A stretch of DNA of 54,110 bases, from the NCBI GenBank assembly GCA_018053845.1, contig JAGPKU010000006.1, positions 1 through 54,110 on the forward strand, in the 5' to 3' direction. The DNA comes from Syntrophobacterales bacterium (GTDB lineage: Bacteria > Desulfobacterota > Syntrophia > Syntrophales > UBA2192). Both the position numbers and the translations under genes were made by a program. Shown in pieces: positions 40,201 through 48,658 of the stretch; positions within the stretch are counted from its first letter, which is position 1; the number at the start of each line of letters is the position of its first letter. Below the pieces are notes generated by a model that saw nothing but the letters and a program-made list of their open reading frames with translations, was not told the origin of the DNA and ran no database searches.

Positions 40201-41739
40201 TCAACAAAAATTTAGCAGAAAAGGCGCGTGATTGGACGTGAAGAACGGCGGCTGGCGCCTGACGATGGGCGCCACGGAGGGGTGACGGCGGAACTCCCGC
40301 TCGAGGAAACCCCGCACCGCCTTTCGTCCCCAGCCGGCGGGGTGTTCGAAATCGGCATACAGCGAGAGGTCCCCCTCGTAGAAGGGGCGGACCTTCAGCC
40401 CCGCCGCCGCATCCGAATCGGCCGGCAGGTTGAAGACGGCGAGGTTGAGGAAATCGATCCACTCGGCGTGACGCGCGGTGAAGGCCAGGGTGCGCCGGGC
40501 CGCCTCGGGGGTCTCGGCGGGGGTCCCGAAGAGCAGGTAGACGTAGGTCCCGATCCCCGCGCCCTTCAGGGCCTGCAGGGCCCGCGAGGCCTCGTCGACC
40601 CGGATGCCCTTCTCGAGGGCGTCGAGCACCCCCTGGTCGCCCGACTCGAGGCCGAGCTTCAGCATGACGCAGCCCGAGTCCCTCAGAGCCCTGCAGAACT
40701 CCGCGTCGCCCAGCCGGTCACTCACCCGGGCAAAGCCGTACCAGGGGGCGCCCGGGGCGTGACGGGCCAGGTGCTCGAGGAGCCGCGGGCTCATGGTGCT
40801 GTCGAGAAAATGGATCAGGGCCGGCCGCATCTCCGTCCCGAGCGCCCGGAGATCCGCCAGGACCTGCTCTTCCGGGACGGGGCGGTGGCGTTGCCCCTCG
40901 GCCCTCTCGGGGCAGAAGGTGCAGCGGCGCCAGTGACAGCCCGCCGAGGCCCCGTAAGGGAGGATCGGCCCCGGCGCAAGGTAGGCCCCCCGGGGGAAAC
41001 CGCCGTAGTCGGGGCGGGCGAAGCGACCCCCGCCGCCCTGGATCCCGGCAAGCCTCAGGAGAAAATCCTCCCCGGGGCCCGCGACGCAATGGTCGATCAG
41101 CCCCTCGAAGGGGTTTCGGCCGCCCGTGCGCCTGAGCCAGGACGTGACGAGCCCGCCGCCCAGCACGACGGGAATGCCGGGGAAACGCCCGCGGATGAAC
41201 CCGATCAGGGCGAATGCGCTCAGGGCCTGGCTCAGGTAGTTCAGGGAGACGCCGACGGCGTCGGGAGCGCCCTGCTCGACCAGGGCCTCGATCCGGCCGG
41301 CAAGCCAGGGCATGAACACGCTGGATCCGGGGTCCCGGGCGGCCCGGTGCAGGTCCTCCGACCGCAGGGGCGAGAGCCGCCGGTCCTGGTAATCGGCCAG
41401 CGAAAGCGAGACCCCGGCCTCGCGGCCCCGCTGCTCGAGCAGGCGGTTGACATCGCTGACGCAGCGCCGGTAACGATCCTCCCTGCCGTAGAGCCCCGGG
41501 CCCCGCAGCCCCGCCAGGTTCTCGGGCAGCCTTCGCCGCGCCCGGACTGTCCAGGTGTCAAATTTCCGGCCTTTCTCCCGGGCCGCCTCGCCCAGAAGAT
41601 GCAGCTGCCCCTCGAGGTTGGCGTCCAGGACCGTGCATCGCACCCCGTGTTCGGCGAGGCAACCGGCCAGCCGCGCGATGCCGCCCGGCGGCTCGCAGGC
41701 CTTCGCGACGGGGGGGTGGATGAGCAGGAAGTGCTTGAT
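40201..41739 (-). CDS. B12-binding-type radical SAM protein
   Basis: About 513 residues. N-terminal Rossmann-like part (HFLLIHPPVAKACEPPGGIA, LAEHG, VLDANLEG) is that of cobalamin-domain radical SAM enzymes; the cluster motif is CHWRRCTFCPE (CxxxxCxxC spacing by the letters: Cys, Cys, Cys). Later LKLGLESGDQGVLDALEKGI and YVYLLFGTPAET are typical of the family. A strong site AGGAG is placed 7 nt before an in-frame ATC at 41739, where ATG would be expected; the frame stays open to TTG 41817, which lacks a site. The start is therefore unresolved. Function unknown. Confidence 0.82.
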   Translation of the reverse strand: MKHFLLIHPPVAKACEPPGGIARLAGCLAEHGVRCTVLDANLEGQLHLLGEAAREKGRKFDTWTVRARRRLPENLAGLRGPGLYGREDRYRRCVSDVNRLLEQRGREAGVSLSLADYQDRRLSPLRSEDLHRAARDPGSSVFMPWLAGRIEALVEQGAPDAVGVSLNYLSQALSAFALIGFIRGRFPGIPVVLGGGLVTSWLRRTGGRNPFEGLIDHCVAGPGEDFLLRLAGIQGGGGRFARPDYGGFPRGAYLAPGPILPYGASAGCHWRRCTFCPERAEGQRHRPVPEEQVLADLRALGTEMRPALIHFLDSTMSPRLLEHLARHAPGAPWYGFARVSDRLGDAEFCRALRDSGCVMLKLGLESGDQGVLDALEKGIRVDEASRALQALKGAGIGTYVYLLFGTPAETPEAARRTLAFTARHAEWIDFLNLAVFNLPADSDAAAGLKVRPFYEGDLSLYADFEHPAGWGRKAVRGFLEREFRRHPSVAPIVRRQPPFFTSNHAPFLLNFC

Positions 41740-41824
41740 GGTCCAACTCCTGTCATGCAGTCGATGACGGTGTCGTTGCCCGTGGACGCTGCATCGCTTG
41801 TTCCTTATCCCGGGCAAATATCAT

Positions 41825-41854
41825 TTGACAAGGGGCATTTCGTGTGCACATTAA
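41825..41854 (+). promoter_or_regulatory. Candidate promoter of the HesB-like gene
   Basis: Perfect TTGACA (41825-41830), then 18 bp and CATTAA (41849-41854), a weak -10. About 30 bp before the start codon. Confidence 0.45.
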
Positions 41855-41884
41855 AGGCAATTGAAATTCTCCGGAGGATGTTTG

Positions 41885-42205
41885 ATGTTCGAGATTACAC
41901 CCAAAGCGGAAGAGATGATGCTCGCGTTCTTCAAGGAGCGCAACGAGAAGGCCCTGGTGAGGATCTTCCTCAACGAGGGCGGCTGAGCGGGGCCCTCCCT
42001 GGGCATGGCTCTGGACGAGTCCAACGATGGCGACGAGATTTTCACCCGAAACGGCCTGACGTTCATGATCGAGAAGGGCCTCTACGAGGAAGTGAAGCCG
42101 ATCAAGGTCGATTTCATCGAAACGCCCCGCGGGTCGGGGTACGCGATTGAATCGAACCTCAAGAGGGCGGACGGCTGCGGCGGCTGTGCCGGATCCTGCG
42201 GCTGA
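41885..42205 (+). CDS. HesB/IscA-like selenoprotein (in-frame UGA = Sec34)
   Basis: One 107-codon frame with a single in-frame TGA at 41984-41986. Before it: MFEITPKAEEMMLAFFKERN and VRIFLNEGG. After it: AGPSLGMALDE, FMIEKGLYEEVKPIKVDFIE and a Cys-rich end DGCGGCAGSCG. The TGA falls on the conserved GGC-x-G cysteine of the IscA/HesB iron-sulfur carrier fold, the position used for selenocysteine in known HesB-like selenoproteins. Bases after the TGA can fold (GAGC...CCC-TCCCT-GGG...GCTC, 41985-42010), a candidate bacterial SECIS. GGAGG lies 7-8 nt before ATG 41885. A terminator follows. An ordinary caller would break it in two or miss its first third. Confidence 0.85.
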
Positions 42206-42233
42206 TCGGCCGTCGACCCGCATGAAGACGCAA

Positions 42234-42259
42234 GGGGAGCCCCGGGCTCCCCTTTTTTT
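42234..42259 (+). terminator. Terminator of the HesB-like gene
   Basis: GGGGAG-CCCCGGG-CTCCCC (42234-42252) followed by TTTTTTT. Convergent with the ABC-F gene, whose stop lies in its T-run. Confidence 0.9.
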
Positions 42260-44246
42260 ATCCTCCCCCGTGCACCGGTTCCGACCCCTCCCTTTCGATG
42301 GCATCGATCATCCCCTGCAGATCGTCCCACCTACGGTAGAGGCCCTCGAGCAGCGGCGCAAGGTCCCGGTATTCGGCGCCGAGCCGCTTCACCCGGCCGC
42401 CGTCCCCGTAGGTCGCGGGGTCGGCCAGGAGGGCCTCCAGCTCGGCCTTCCGCTTCTCCCGGACGTCGATCTCCGCGAGCAGCGCCTCCAGGTCGTCCCG
42501 GAGGGGCTTGACGCGGCGGTATCGCTGCTGCCTCCGCTCGGCCTCCCCGCGCTTGCGCTCGCGCTCCTGCCGCAGGCGGGCCTTTCCTTCCCCATCGGGG
42601 TCCGCCGCGCCGGCTTTCGAGCCCCGGGCCTCCCGCTCGTGCCAGATCCGCAGGTAGTCGTCGACGGAGCCCGGGTAGAGGACGAGATCCCCGTCCTTTG
42701 CCACGAGCACCTTCGTGACGAGACCCGCCAGGAAATCGCGGTCGTGCGACACGATCACGAAGGTGCCGTCGAAGGCGCGCAGGGCCTCCTTGAGCACTTC
42801 CTTGGAGCGCATGTCCAGGTGGTTCGTCGGCTCGTCGAGGATGAGGAAATTGGCCGGCACGAGGAGCATCCGCGCCAGCGCCAGCCGGCTCTTCTCGCCG
42901 CCCGAGAGCACGGAGACGCGCTTGAAGACATCGTCGTCGGAAAAGAGGAAATGACCCAGCAGGGTCCGCAGGTTCCCCCCGGCGCCGAAGGCGGCCACCT
43001 CCTCGACGGACTCCAGGACGGTCCTTGACGGGTCGAGCGCGTCGGCCTGGTTCTGGGCGTAGTAGGAGACGGTGACCTGGTGTCCCTCGATGCGCCGGCC
43101 GCCCTGGATGGGCTCGATCCCCGCCAGGAGACGGGCCAGCGTCGATTTCCCCGCGCCGTTGACCCCCAGCACGGCGATGCGGTCCCCCCGCTCCACGGTG
43201 AGCGACACCCCCTCGAAGACGGCCGCATCCCCGTAGCGCTTCGTCACGTTCTCGAGCCGCAGGACCACCCTGCCGGAGCGGGGCGGGGACGGGAAGCGGA
43301 AGGCGATCTCCTGCTCGTCCGTCTCGAGCTCGATCCGATCGAGCTTCTCGAGCCGCTTCAGGCGGCTCTGCACCTGCCGGGCCTTGGTGCTCTTGGCGCG
43401 GAAGCGCTCGACGAAGCGCTCCGTCTCGCGGATCATCTTCTGCTGGTTCTCGAAGGCCGCCTCCAGGAGGCGGCGCCGGGCTTCCTTCTCGCGGAGGTAG
43501 CCCGAGTAGTTGCAGGCGTACTCCGTCGCCCGGCCCTGGGAAATCTCGACGGTGCGCCCGACGAGGTTGTCCAGGAACCGGCGGTCGTGGGAGACGAGCA
43601 GCAGGGCGCCCATGTAGGCCTCGAGGTAGCCCTCGAGCCACTCCAGGGACTCGATGTCGAGGTGGTTGGTCGGCTCGTCGAGGAGCAGCACCGAGGGCTC
43701 GCGCAACAGGAGCCTCGCCAGCTCGATCCTCATCTGCCAGCCGCTGCTGAACTCGCCCGAGGGGCGCTCCAGGTCCCGCTCCCGGAAGCCGAGACCGAAG
43801 AGGATCTCCTTGGCCCGGGCCTCGATGCGCCAGCCCTCGCCGTCCTCGATCCGATGCTGGATCCGTCCCATCTCGGCAAGCAGGGCTTCGAGCTCCGCGC
43901 CGGTCCGGCCCGCGTCGGTCCTCGACCGGATCTCCGCGGAGATCTCGTCGAACCGCAGCTGCAGCTTCCGGATGTCCTCGAAGGCCCTCAGGGCCTCCTC
44001 CAGGAGCGTCCGGCCCCCGTGACCGATCAGCTCCTGGGGCAGGTAGCCGACGGTGGTGAAGCGGGACCTGTGCAGGGTGCCCGAATCGGCCTCCACCTCG
44101 CCGGCGATGATCTTCATCAGCGTCGACTTGCCCGTCCCGTTGGCGCCGACGACGGCGATCCGGTCGCGCTCGCCGACGAACAGGGAGAGCCCCTCGAAGA
44201 GGACCTTCGGGCCGTATTGCTTTGAGATGTTGTTCAATGAAAGCAT
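42258..44246 (-). CDS. ABC-F family ATPase (duplicated ATPase, ribosome-associated)
   Basis: Protein of 662 residues from ATG 44246 with two ATPase domains and no membrane part. Domain 1: [38 protein letters not shown]. Domain 2: [38 protein letters not shown] linker rich in Arg/Lys ([20 protein letters not shown]) and a C-terminal coiled coil complete the Uup/YheS-type layout. ABC-F proteins act at the ribosomal exit site. The exact subfamily is not decided. Confidence 0.92.
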   Translation of the reverse strand: MLSLNNISKQYGPKVLFEGLSLFVGERDRIAVVGANGTGKSTLMKIIAGEVEADSGTLHRSRFTTVGYLPQELIGHGGRTLLEEALRAFEDIRKLQLRFDEISAEIRSRTDAGRTGAELEALLAEMGRIQHRIEDGEGWRIEARAKEILFGLGFRERDLERPSGEFSSGWQMRIELARLLLREPSVLLLDEPTNHLDIESLEWLEGYLEAYMGALLLVSHDRRFLDNLVGRTVEISQGRATEYACNYSGYLREKEARRRLLEAAFENQQKMIRETERFVERFRAKSTKARQVQSRLKRLEKLDRIELETDEQEIAFRFPSPPRSGRVVLRLENVTKRYGDAAVFEGVSLTVERGDRIAVLGVNGAGKSTLARLLAGIEPIQGGRRIEGHQVTVSYYAQNQADALDPSRTVLESVEEVAAFGAGGNLRTLLGHFLFSDDDVFKRVSVLSGGEKSRLALARMLLVPANFLILDEPTNHLDMRSKEVLKEALRAFDGTFVIVSHDRDFLAGLVTKVLVAKDGDLVLYPGSVDDYLRIWHEREARGSKAGAADPDGEGKARLRQERERKRGEAERRQQRYRRVKPLRDDLEALLAEIDVREKRKAELEALLADPATYGDGGRVKRLGAEYRDLAPLLEGLYRRWDDLQGMIDAIEREGSEPVHGGG

Positions 44247-44260
44247 GGCATACGGCAAAG

Positions 44261-44322
44261 GGCTTGCGGCTCGAGGCAAGAGACGAAGGGCAAGACGACC
44301 ATCGCTCTTGAGCCTTGCGCCG
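44261..44322. repeat. Snap-back intergenic repeat, family H
   Basis: Left arm GGCTTGCGGCTCGAGGCAAG (44261-44280), right arm TCGCTCTTGAGCCTTGCGCC (44302-44321). Inverted copies of iterated GCTTGAGGC words, just upstream of the ABC-F gene. Confidence 0.65.
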
Positions 44323-44328
44323 TGAAGG

Positions 44329-44362
44329 TCAAATAAAAGGCGGGGTTGAAACCCCCCGCCTT
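44329..44362 (-). terminator. Terminator of the cyclic-nucleotide-binding gene
   Basis: On the minus strand AAGGCGGGG-stem (44354-44362 with 44337-44345) followed by TTTTATTT. Confidence 0.85.
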
Positions 44363-44393
44363 GCGGATTCCGTAACCGTGCGTGGACGGCGCG

Positions 44394-44891
44394 TCACGCG
44401 TACTCCGTGTCCGCCGTGAGCGTCGCCAGGGCGCGCTCCCCGATCAGCAGCACCCGGGTGTGGTTGAGACGCGTGGCGAGCAGCCGCGCGAGGCCCTTCA
44501 TGACCTCGTAGCCCATTCCGCAGTCCTCCTCCATCATGGCTCTCAGCTTGCCGCCGTCGAAGGTGATGATCTTGGTCGGCTCGGCGATCAGCGCGCTCAG
44601 GGTGTGGAGGTTGGGTTCCACGAACGCGGACCAGCCGAAGGCCTCACGGCGGGTGACGACGTCGATGATGACCTGCATCGGGGGCCGGGTGGGCCCCATG
44701 TCGGTTTTCATCTCCAGGAAGACCTTCCCCTGCTGGACCAGGTAGAGGTGAGTCGACGGGTCCCCCTCCTTGTACAGAAGGGTCCCGGTCGGGTAGGACT
44801 CCTCCTTGGCGATCGACACGAGCTTCTCGATCTGCGCGTCGTTCAATCCCTCGAACACGTTGCACTCCTTCAAAAAAGCCGCTGACACCAT
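44394..44891 (-). CDS. Cyclic nucleotide-binding domain protein
   Basis: Protein of 165 residues: FLKECNVFEGLNDAQIEKLV, then the beta-barrel with YKEGDPSTHLYLVQQGKVFL and EAFGWSAFVEP. This is the CRP-type effector domain without a helix-turn-helix, so it is not a complete transcription factor. The Arg that contacts the cyclic-nucleotide phosphate in classic CNBDs is not evident, so the ligand may be different. Single gene with its own terminator. Confidence 0.85.
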   Translation of the reverse strand: MVSAAFLKECNVFEGLNDAQIEKLVSIAKEESYPTGTLLYKEGDPSTHLYLVQQGKVFLEMKTDMGPTRPPMQVIIDVVTRREAFGWSAFVEPNLHTLSALIAEPTKIITFDGGKLRAMMEEDCGMGYEVMKGLARLLATRLNHTRVLLIGERALATLTADTEYA

Positions 44892-45026
44892 GGGACCTCA
44901 CCTCCTTGTAGAATGAGCGGGAAAGCAGGAATGATGAATCCGGCGACCGATGGTGTATCTATATCAGCCTTTGCGTCCCAATTCTATCGGAAATTTCCGG
45001 ATCCCCCGTCGGGACGGCCCCCGGGC

Positions 45027-45055
45027 AAAAAAAAGCGGCGCCGGGCGGGCGCCGC
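45027..45055 (-). terminator. Terminator of the cold-shock gene
   Basis: GCGGCGCC (45035-45042) pairs with GGCGCCGC (45048-45055); the A-run at 45027-45034 is the T-run on the minus strand. Confidence 0.88.
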
Positions 45056-45077
45056 CTCTCTCAGGGTCTGGTTGCGC

Positions 45078-45278
45078 TCAGATCACTTCCACGTTCTTCG
45101 CCTTCGGGCCCCTGTCCGTCGTCTCGACCTCGAACTGGACCCGCTGCCCTTCCTGCAGGCTCCTGAACCCGGCTGCCTTGATGGCCGTATAATGGACGAA
45201 GAGATCGCCGCCCCCGTCCTGCTGAATGAAGCCGAACCCTTTCTTCTCGTTGAACCACTTGACGATTCCCTGCGCCAT
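45078..45278 (-). CDS. Cold-shock domain protein (CspA family)
   Basis: Sixty-six residues, single cold-shock domain. [20 protein letters not shown] carries RNP1 (KGFGFI); LFVHYTAI is RNP2. Binds single-stranded RNA/DNA and melts mRNA structure. GGAGGGAACACG precedes the ATG. The 240-bp 5' region up to the divergent exonuclease gene may hold the long leader usual for csp mRNAs. Confidence 0.95.
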   Translation of the reverse strand: MAQGIVKWFNEKKGFGFIQQDGGGDLFVHYTAIKAAGFRSLQEGQRVQFEVETTDRGPKAKNVEVI

Positions 45279-45521
45279 CGTGTTCCCTCCTGTGCAAAAT
45301 TCTCGACGGCCGGGAGCAGACACTCTGAAAAAGCGGGAACCGTCCGACAGACCCTGGATCAGCGGCCCCCATTCCCCCCAGAATGGTCCCCCCCTTAGAC
45401 CACGAGGCGAACCATATCGCCCCCGCGCAAGGCCTGTCAAGCACATTTTCGGACGTCTGCGCCCGACGGGGAAGCCGTCTTCGTTGCAGGGGCCCGGGGT
45501 TTGTGCCATACTGCGGACATC

Positions 45522-46520
45522 ATGATTCCCCTGCGGATGACAGCCTGGGGCCTCGTCTGCGAGGACGGCGGCTTTCACATCGATCCCTGGGGCCCCGTGG
45601 AATGCGCCGTCATCACCCACGGGCACGCCGATCACGCGGCGCGCGGCTGCGGGCGGTATCTGGCGGCGCGGCCGGGCGCCCACGTGTTGCGGACCCGGCT
45701 GGGAAACGAGGCGCAGATCCGGTTCGCGGCCTACGGGGAGACCGTCGACCTCGGCGGCGTCCGCCTGTCGCTGCACCCGGCCGGGCACATCCTGGGATCC
45801 GCCCAGGTCCGGATCGAACGCCGGGGTCACGTCACCGTCTTCAGCGGCGACTACAAGCTCCAGCCCGACCCCACCTGCACCCCCTTCGAGCCCCTCCGCT
45901 GCCACTGCTTCATCACGGAGTCCACCTTCGGCCTCCCCCTGTACCGCTGGGACGAGCCGGCGAGGCTCTTCGCGCAGATCCGCGCCTGGTGGCGCTCCAA
46001 CCAGGGGGCGGGCCGCCCGAGCGTGATCTTCGCCTACGCCCTCGGCAAGGCGCAGCGGGTCCTCATGGGGCTCGACCCCGACCAGGGGCCCATCCTCACG
46101 CACCCCTCCGTGGAGGAGATGAACCGCCGCTACCGGATGAGCGGGGTGGGGCTGCCGAACACGACCCCGGTCGAGGCGGCGGGGAAGAAGGCCGGTTTCA
46201 GCCGGGCGCTCATCCTCGCGCCGCCCTCGGTGCGCGGCACGGACTGGGTACGGCGCTTCGGCGAATGCGCCACGGCGCTGGCCTCGGGCTGGATGCGCCT
46301 GCTCGGGGCCGCGCGGCGCCGCGGCGTCGACCGGGGGTTCGTGCTCTCCGACCACGCGGACTGGCCGGGCCTCATGGAGGCCGTCGCGGCGACGGGCGCA
46401 GGCGAGGTCTTCGTCACCCACGGCACGGTCGATCCCGTCGTCCGGATGCTCCGGGAGAAGGGCATCGACGCGAAGCCGCTGAAGGCGAGGTTCGCCGCGG
46501 ATGAGACGACGGAAGATTAG
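45522..46520 (+). CDS. Ligase-associated MBL-fold DNA exonuclease
   Basis: Protein of 332 residues. Metallo-beta-lactamase motifs: [29 protein letters not shown] and [10 protein letters not shown]. It belongs to the exonuclease family encoded next to ATP-dependent DNA ligases in bacterial repair clusters, and the ligase follows 57 bp later. The usual helicase partner is not seen here. ATG 45522 fits the conserved N-terminus. Confidence 0.88.
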   Translation: MIPLRMTAWGLVCEDGGFHIDPWGPVECAVITHGHADHAARGCGRYLAARPGAHVLRTRLGNEAQIRFAAYGETVDLGGVRLSLHPAGHILGSAQVRIERRGHVTVFSGDYKLQPDPTCTPFEPLRCHCFITESTFGLPLYRWDEPARLFAQIRAWWRSNQGAGRPSVIFAYALGKAQRVLMGLDPDQGPILTHPSVEEMNRRYRMSGVGLPNTTPVEAAGKKAGFSRALILAPPSVRGTDWVRRFGECATALASGWMRLLGAARRRGVDRGFVLSDHADWPGLMEAVAATGAGEVFVTHGTVDPVVRMLREKGIDAKPLKARFAADETTED

Positions 46521-46546
46521 AAATCTGAACCCCCAGGGCTGACGTT

Positions 46547-46570
46547 GCCTTTAGCCTTTAGCCTTTAGCC
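46547..46570. repeat. GCCTTTA tandem, family E copy 2
   Basis: Three tandem 7-mers plus a partial one end 7 nt before the ligase ATG and take the place of a normal ribosome site. Same unit as 27569-27585. Confidence 0.7.
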
Positions 46571-46577
46571 TGTATTT

Positions 46578-48173
46578 ATGCGACACTTCACCGATCTGTA
46601 CTTCGAACTCGACGAGACGACGAAGGCCTCGCGCAAGGCCGAGGCGCTGAAGCGCTATTTCGGGGATGCCCCGGCGGAGGATGCCGCGTGGGCCCTGTTC
46701 TTTCTGCTCGGCGAGAAGACCGGGCGGGCCGTCGCGGCGGCCGGTCTCCGGCAGTGGGCCTGCGAGGCGGCCGGCATCCCGGGGTGGCTCTTCGACGAAT
46801 GCCGGAAAGCGGCCGGCGATTCGGCCGAGACGATCGCCCTCATCGTGCCGGGGGCGGGCGATTCGAGCCCCTGGGGCCTGCGGGCCCTGGTGGAGGAGAG
46901 GCTCCTGCCGATGCAGGACGCCGGCGAGGGGCGGCGCCGGGAGTGGGTCGAAGAGACCTGGCGGCAGATGGACGAGCGCCAGCGCCTCGTCTGGAACCGG
47001 ATGCTCGCGGGCGGCTTCCGTGCCGGCGTCTCGCGGCAGACGGTGATCCGCGCGCTGGGCGAACTCTCGGGCATCGAGGCCCATGTCATCGCGCACCGCC
47101 TCCTGGCCCCCTGGGAACCGACGGCGGAATTTTTCCGCCGTCTCCTCGCGGCCGGCGGCGCCGACGCGGAGCGAAGCCGCCCCTACCCGTTCCATCTCGC
47201 CTGCCCGCTCGACGGGATGCCCGAGGCGCTCGGCCCCCGGGCGCAGTGGTGCGCCGAGTGGCAGTGGGACGGGATCCGGGCCCAGGCCGTGAAGCGCGGC
47301 GGTTCGGTTTTCCTGTGGTCCCGCGGCGGCGAGCTGCTCAACCGGGCGTTCCCGGAGCTCGCCGGGGGGGCGGGCGGCCTGCCCGATGGAACGGTCCTCG
47401 ACGGGGAGATCCTGCCGTGGAAGGACGGGGCGCCCCTCCCGGGCGGGCTGCTGCAGAAACGGATCGAGCGCCTCTCCGCGCCCCGGAAACTCCTCGAGGA
47501 AGTCCCCGCGGTCTTCATGGCCTTCGATCTGCTGGAATCGGGGGGCGCGGATGCCCGGCGGCGGCCCCTGCGGGAGCGGCGGGACGCCCTGGCCGGGCTC
47601 CTCGCACACCGAGGCCCCGGGGAGCGGATTCGCCTGTCGCCTCTGCTGGGCGACACGAGCTGGGAGGACCTGACGGCGAGGCGCAGGCAGTGCCGGGACA
47701 TGCGGGCCCGGGGGCTCATGCTCAAGCGCCTCGATTCGCCCTACGAGGCCGGTCGGCACCGGGGCAGCTGGTGGACGTGGAAGCTCGAGCCCTGCACCGT
47801 CGACGCGATCCTGCTGTACGCGCAGCCGGCACCGGGGGGGCGGGAGGACCGGACGGCCGACTACACCTTCGGCCTGTGGCGCAGGGGGCAGCTCGTCCCC
47901 GTGGCCCGCATCGCGGAAGGGCTCACGGACGAGGAAATCCGGCGCATCGACGCCTTTATCCGCCGCAACACCCTCGAGCGATTCGGCCCCGTCCGCGCCG
48001 TGAGGCCGCAGCTCGTCTTCGAGATCGCCTTCGAGGGCATCGAGCCTTCGGCGCGACGCAAGTCGGGGGTCACCCTGCGCCGGCCCCGCATCGTGATGTG
48101 GAAGGACAAGCCGCCCGATGAGGCGGACACGCTCGAGACGCTCAAGGCCCTGCTGCACGGCGGGGACCCCTAG
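46578..48173 (+). CDS. ATP-dependent DNA ligase homologue lacking catalytic Lys
   Basis: Protein of 531 residues with the N-terminal domain, nucleotidyltransferase domain and OB fold of the repair-type ligase paired with an MBL exonuclease. The active-site motif should be KxDGxR; here it is EWQWDGIR, with Gln229 (CAG, 47262-47264) in place of the AMP-accepting Lys. Motif IV reads ARGLMLKR where Glu is usual, and motif V reads WWTWK where WWKWK is usual. The rest of the fold is well kept (DGEILPW, AFDLLESGG, LTDEEIRRIDAFIRR). It may be inactive as a ligase or use another chemistry. No canonical ribosome site precedes ATG 46578. Confidence 0.85.
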   Translation: MRHFTDLYFELDETTKASRKAEALKRYFGDAPAEDAAWALFFLLGEKTGRAVAAAGLRQWACEAAGIPGWLFDECRKAAGDSAETIALIVPGAGDSSPWGLRALVEERLLPMQDAGEGRRREWVEETWRQMDERQRLVWNRMLAGGFRAGVSRQTVIRALGELSGIEAHVIAHRLLAPWEPTAEFFRRLLAAGGADAERSRPYPFHLACPLDGMPEALGPRAQWCAEWQWDGIRAQAVKRGGSVFLWSRGGELLNRAFPELAGGAGGLPDGTVLDGEILPWKDGAPLPGGLLQKRIERLSAPRKLLEEVPAVFMAFDLLESGGADARRRPLRERRDALAGLLAHRGPGERIRLSPLLGDTSWEDLTARRRQCRDMRARGLMLKRLDSPYEAGRHRGSWWTWKLEPCTVDAILLYAQPAPGGREDRTADYTFGLWRRGQLVPVARIAEGLTDEEIRRIDAFIRRNTLERFGPVRAVRPQLVFEIAFEGIEPSARRKSGVTLRRPRIVMWKDKPPDEADTLETLKALLHGGDP

Positions 48174-48180
48174 AGAGAAT

Positions 48181-48260
48181 CAGGCATCAGGCAACAGGGT
48201 GAAGAGAGAATCCCCCGCAACACGGCGCCTTGCCGCTTGGCCCTTGCTGCTTGTGCCTCA
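48181..48260. repeat. CAGGC / AAGC intergenic repeat, family B copy 2
   Basis: CAGGCATCAGGCAACAGG (48181-48198) matches the unit at 1941-1963 in inverse orientation. A second, unrelated iterated word (GCCTTGCCGCTTGGCCCTTG) follows at 48227-48246. Confidence 0.5.
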
Positions 48261-48261
48261 T

Positions 48262-48471
48262 TCATTTCCTCGTCAGATTCCGGACGGCGAAATAGAAGGC
48301 GATGGCGAGGATGACGACAAAGCCCGAGAGCCGAACCATGAGAGCGAACTCGGCGTCGCGGGCGATCGACGGCATGCCGTCCCGGAACAGCTCCGGCCAC
48401 GCCGTGTACCACAGCCAGGCGAGCACCGAGGCCGCAACGACCACGGGCAGGGTGCGGACGAAACGGTTCAT
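48262..48471 (-). CDS. Small two-helix membrane protein, unknown
   Basis: Sixty-nine residues with two hydrophobic stretches (about 7-24 and 46-63). GGAGG lies 5 nt before ATG 48471, which is the main reason to call it. It follows the FAD protein on the same strand after 187 bp. No family recognised. Confidence 0.6.
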   Translation of the reverse strand: MNRFVRTLPVVVAASVLAWLWYTAWPELFRDGMPSIARDAEFALMVRLSGFVVILAIAFYFAVRNLTRK

Positions 48472-48658
48472 CGGACCCTCCTTCCCGGCTTTGCGTCGTC
48501 AGCGCCGGTCGCCCCTGCCGCCGATGTTCCGGATCACCGGGGAGAGGTAGACGGCGCCGATGAAGACGAACCCGGTCAGCCGCTGGCGGCGGCCGGAAAC
48601 GCGACGGACAGGATCTCTCGCACGGCCGCGGGCACGCCTGCAGGCCTCGCTTCCCCGC

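Noticed and set aside
41984-41986. TGA in the HesB-like gene as a plain stop or sequencing error
   Set aside because: The frame continues with strong family similarity on the far side, the UGA falls on the one position known to carry Sec in HesB-like selenoproteins, and a hairpin follows. A read error remains the main alternative and is listed as the refuting test.
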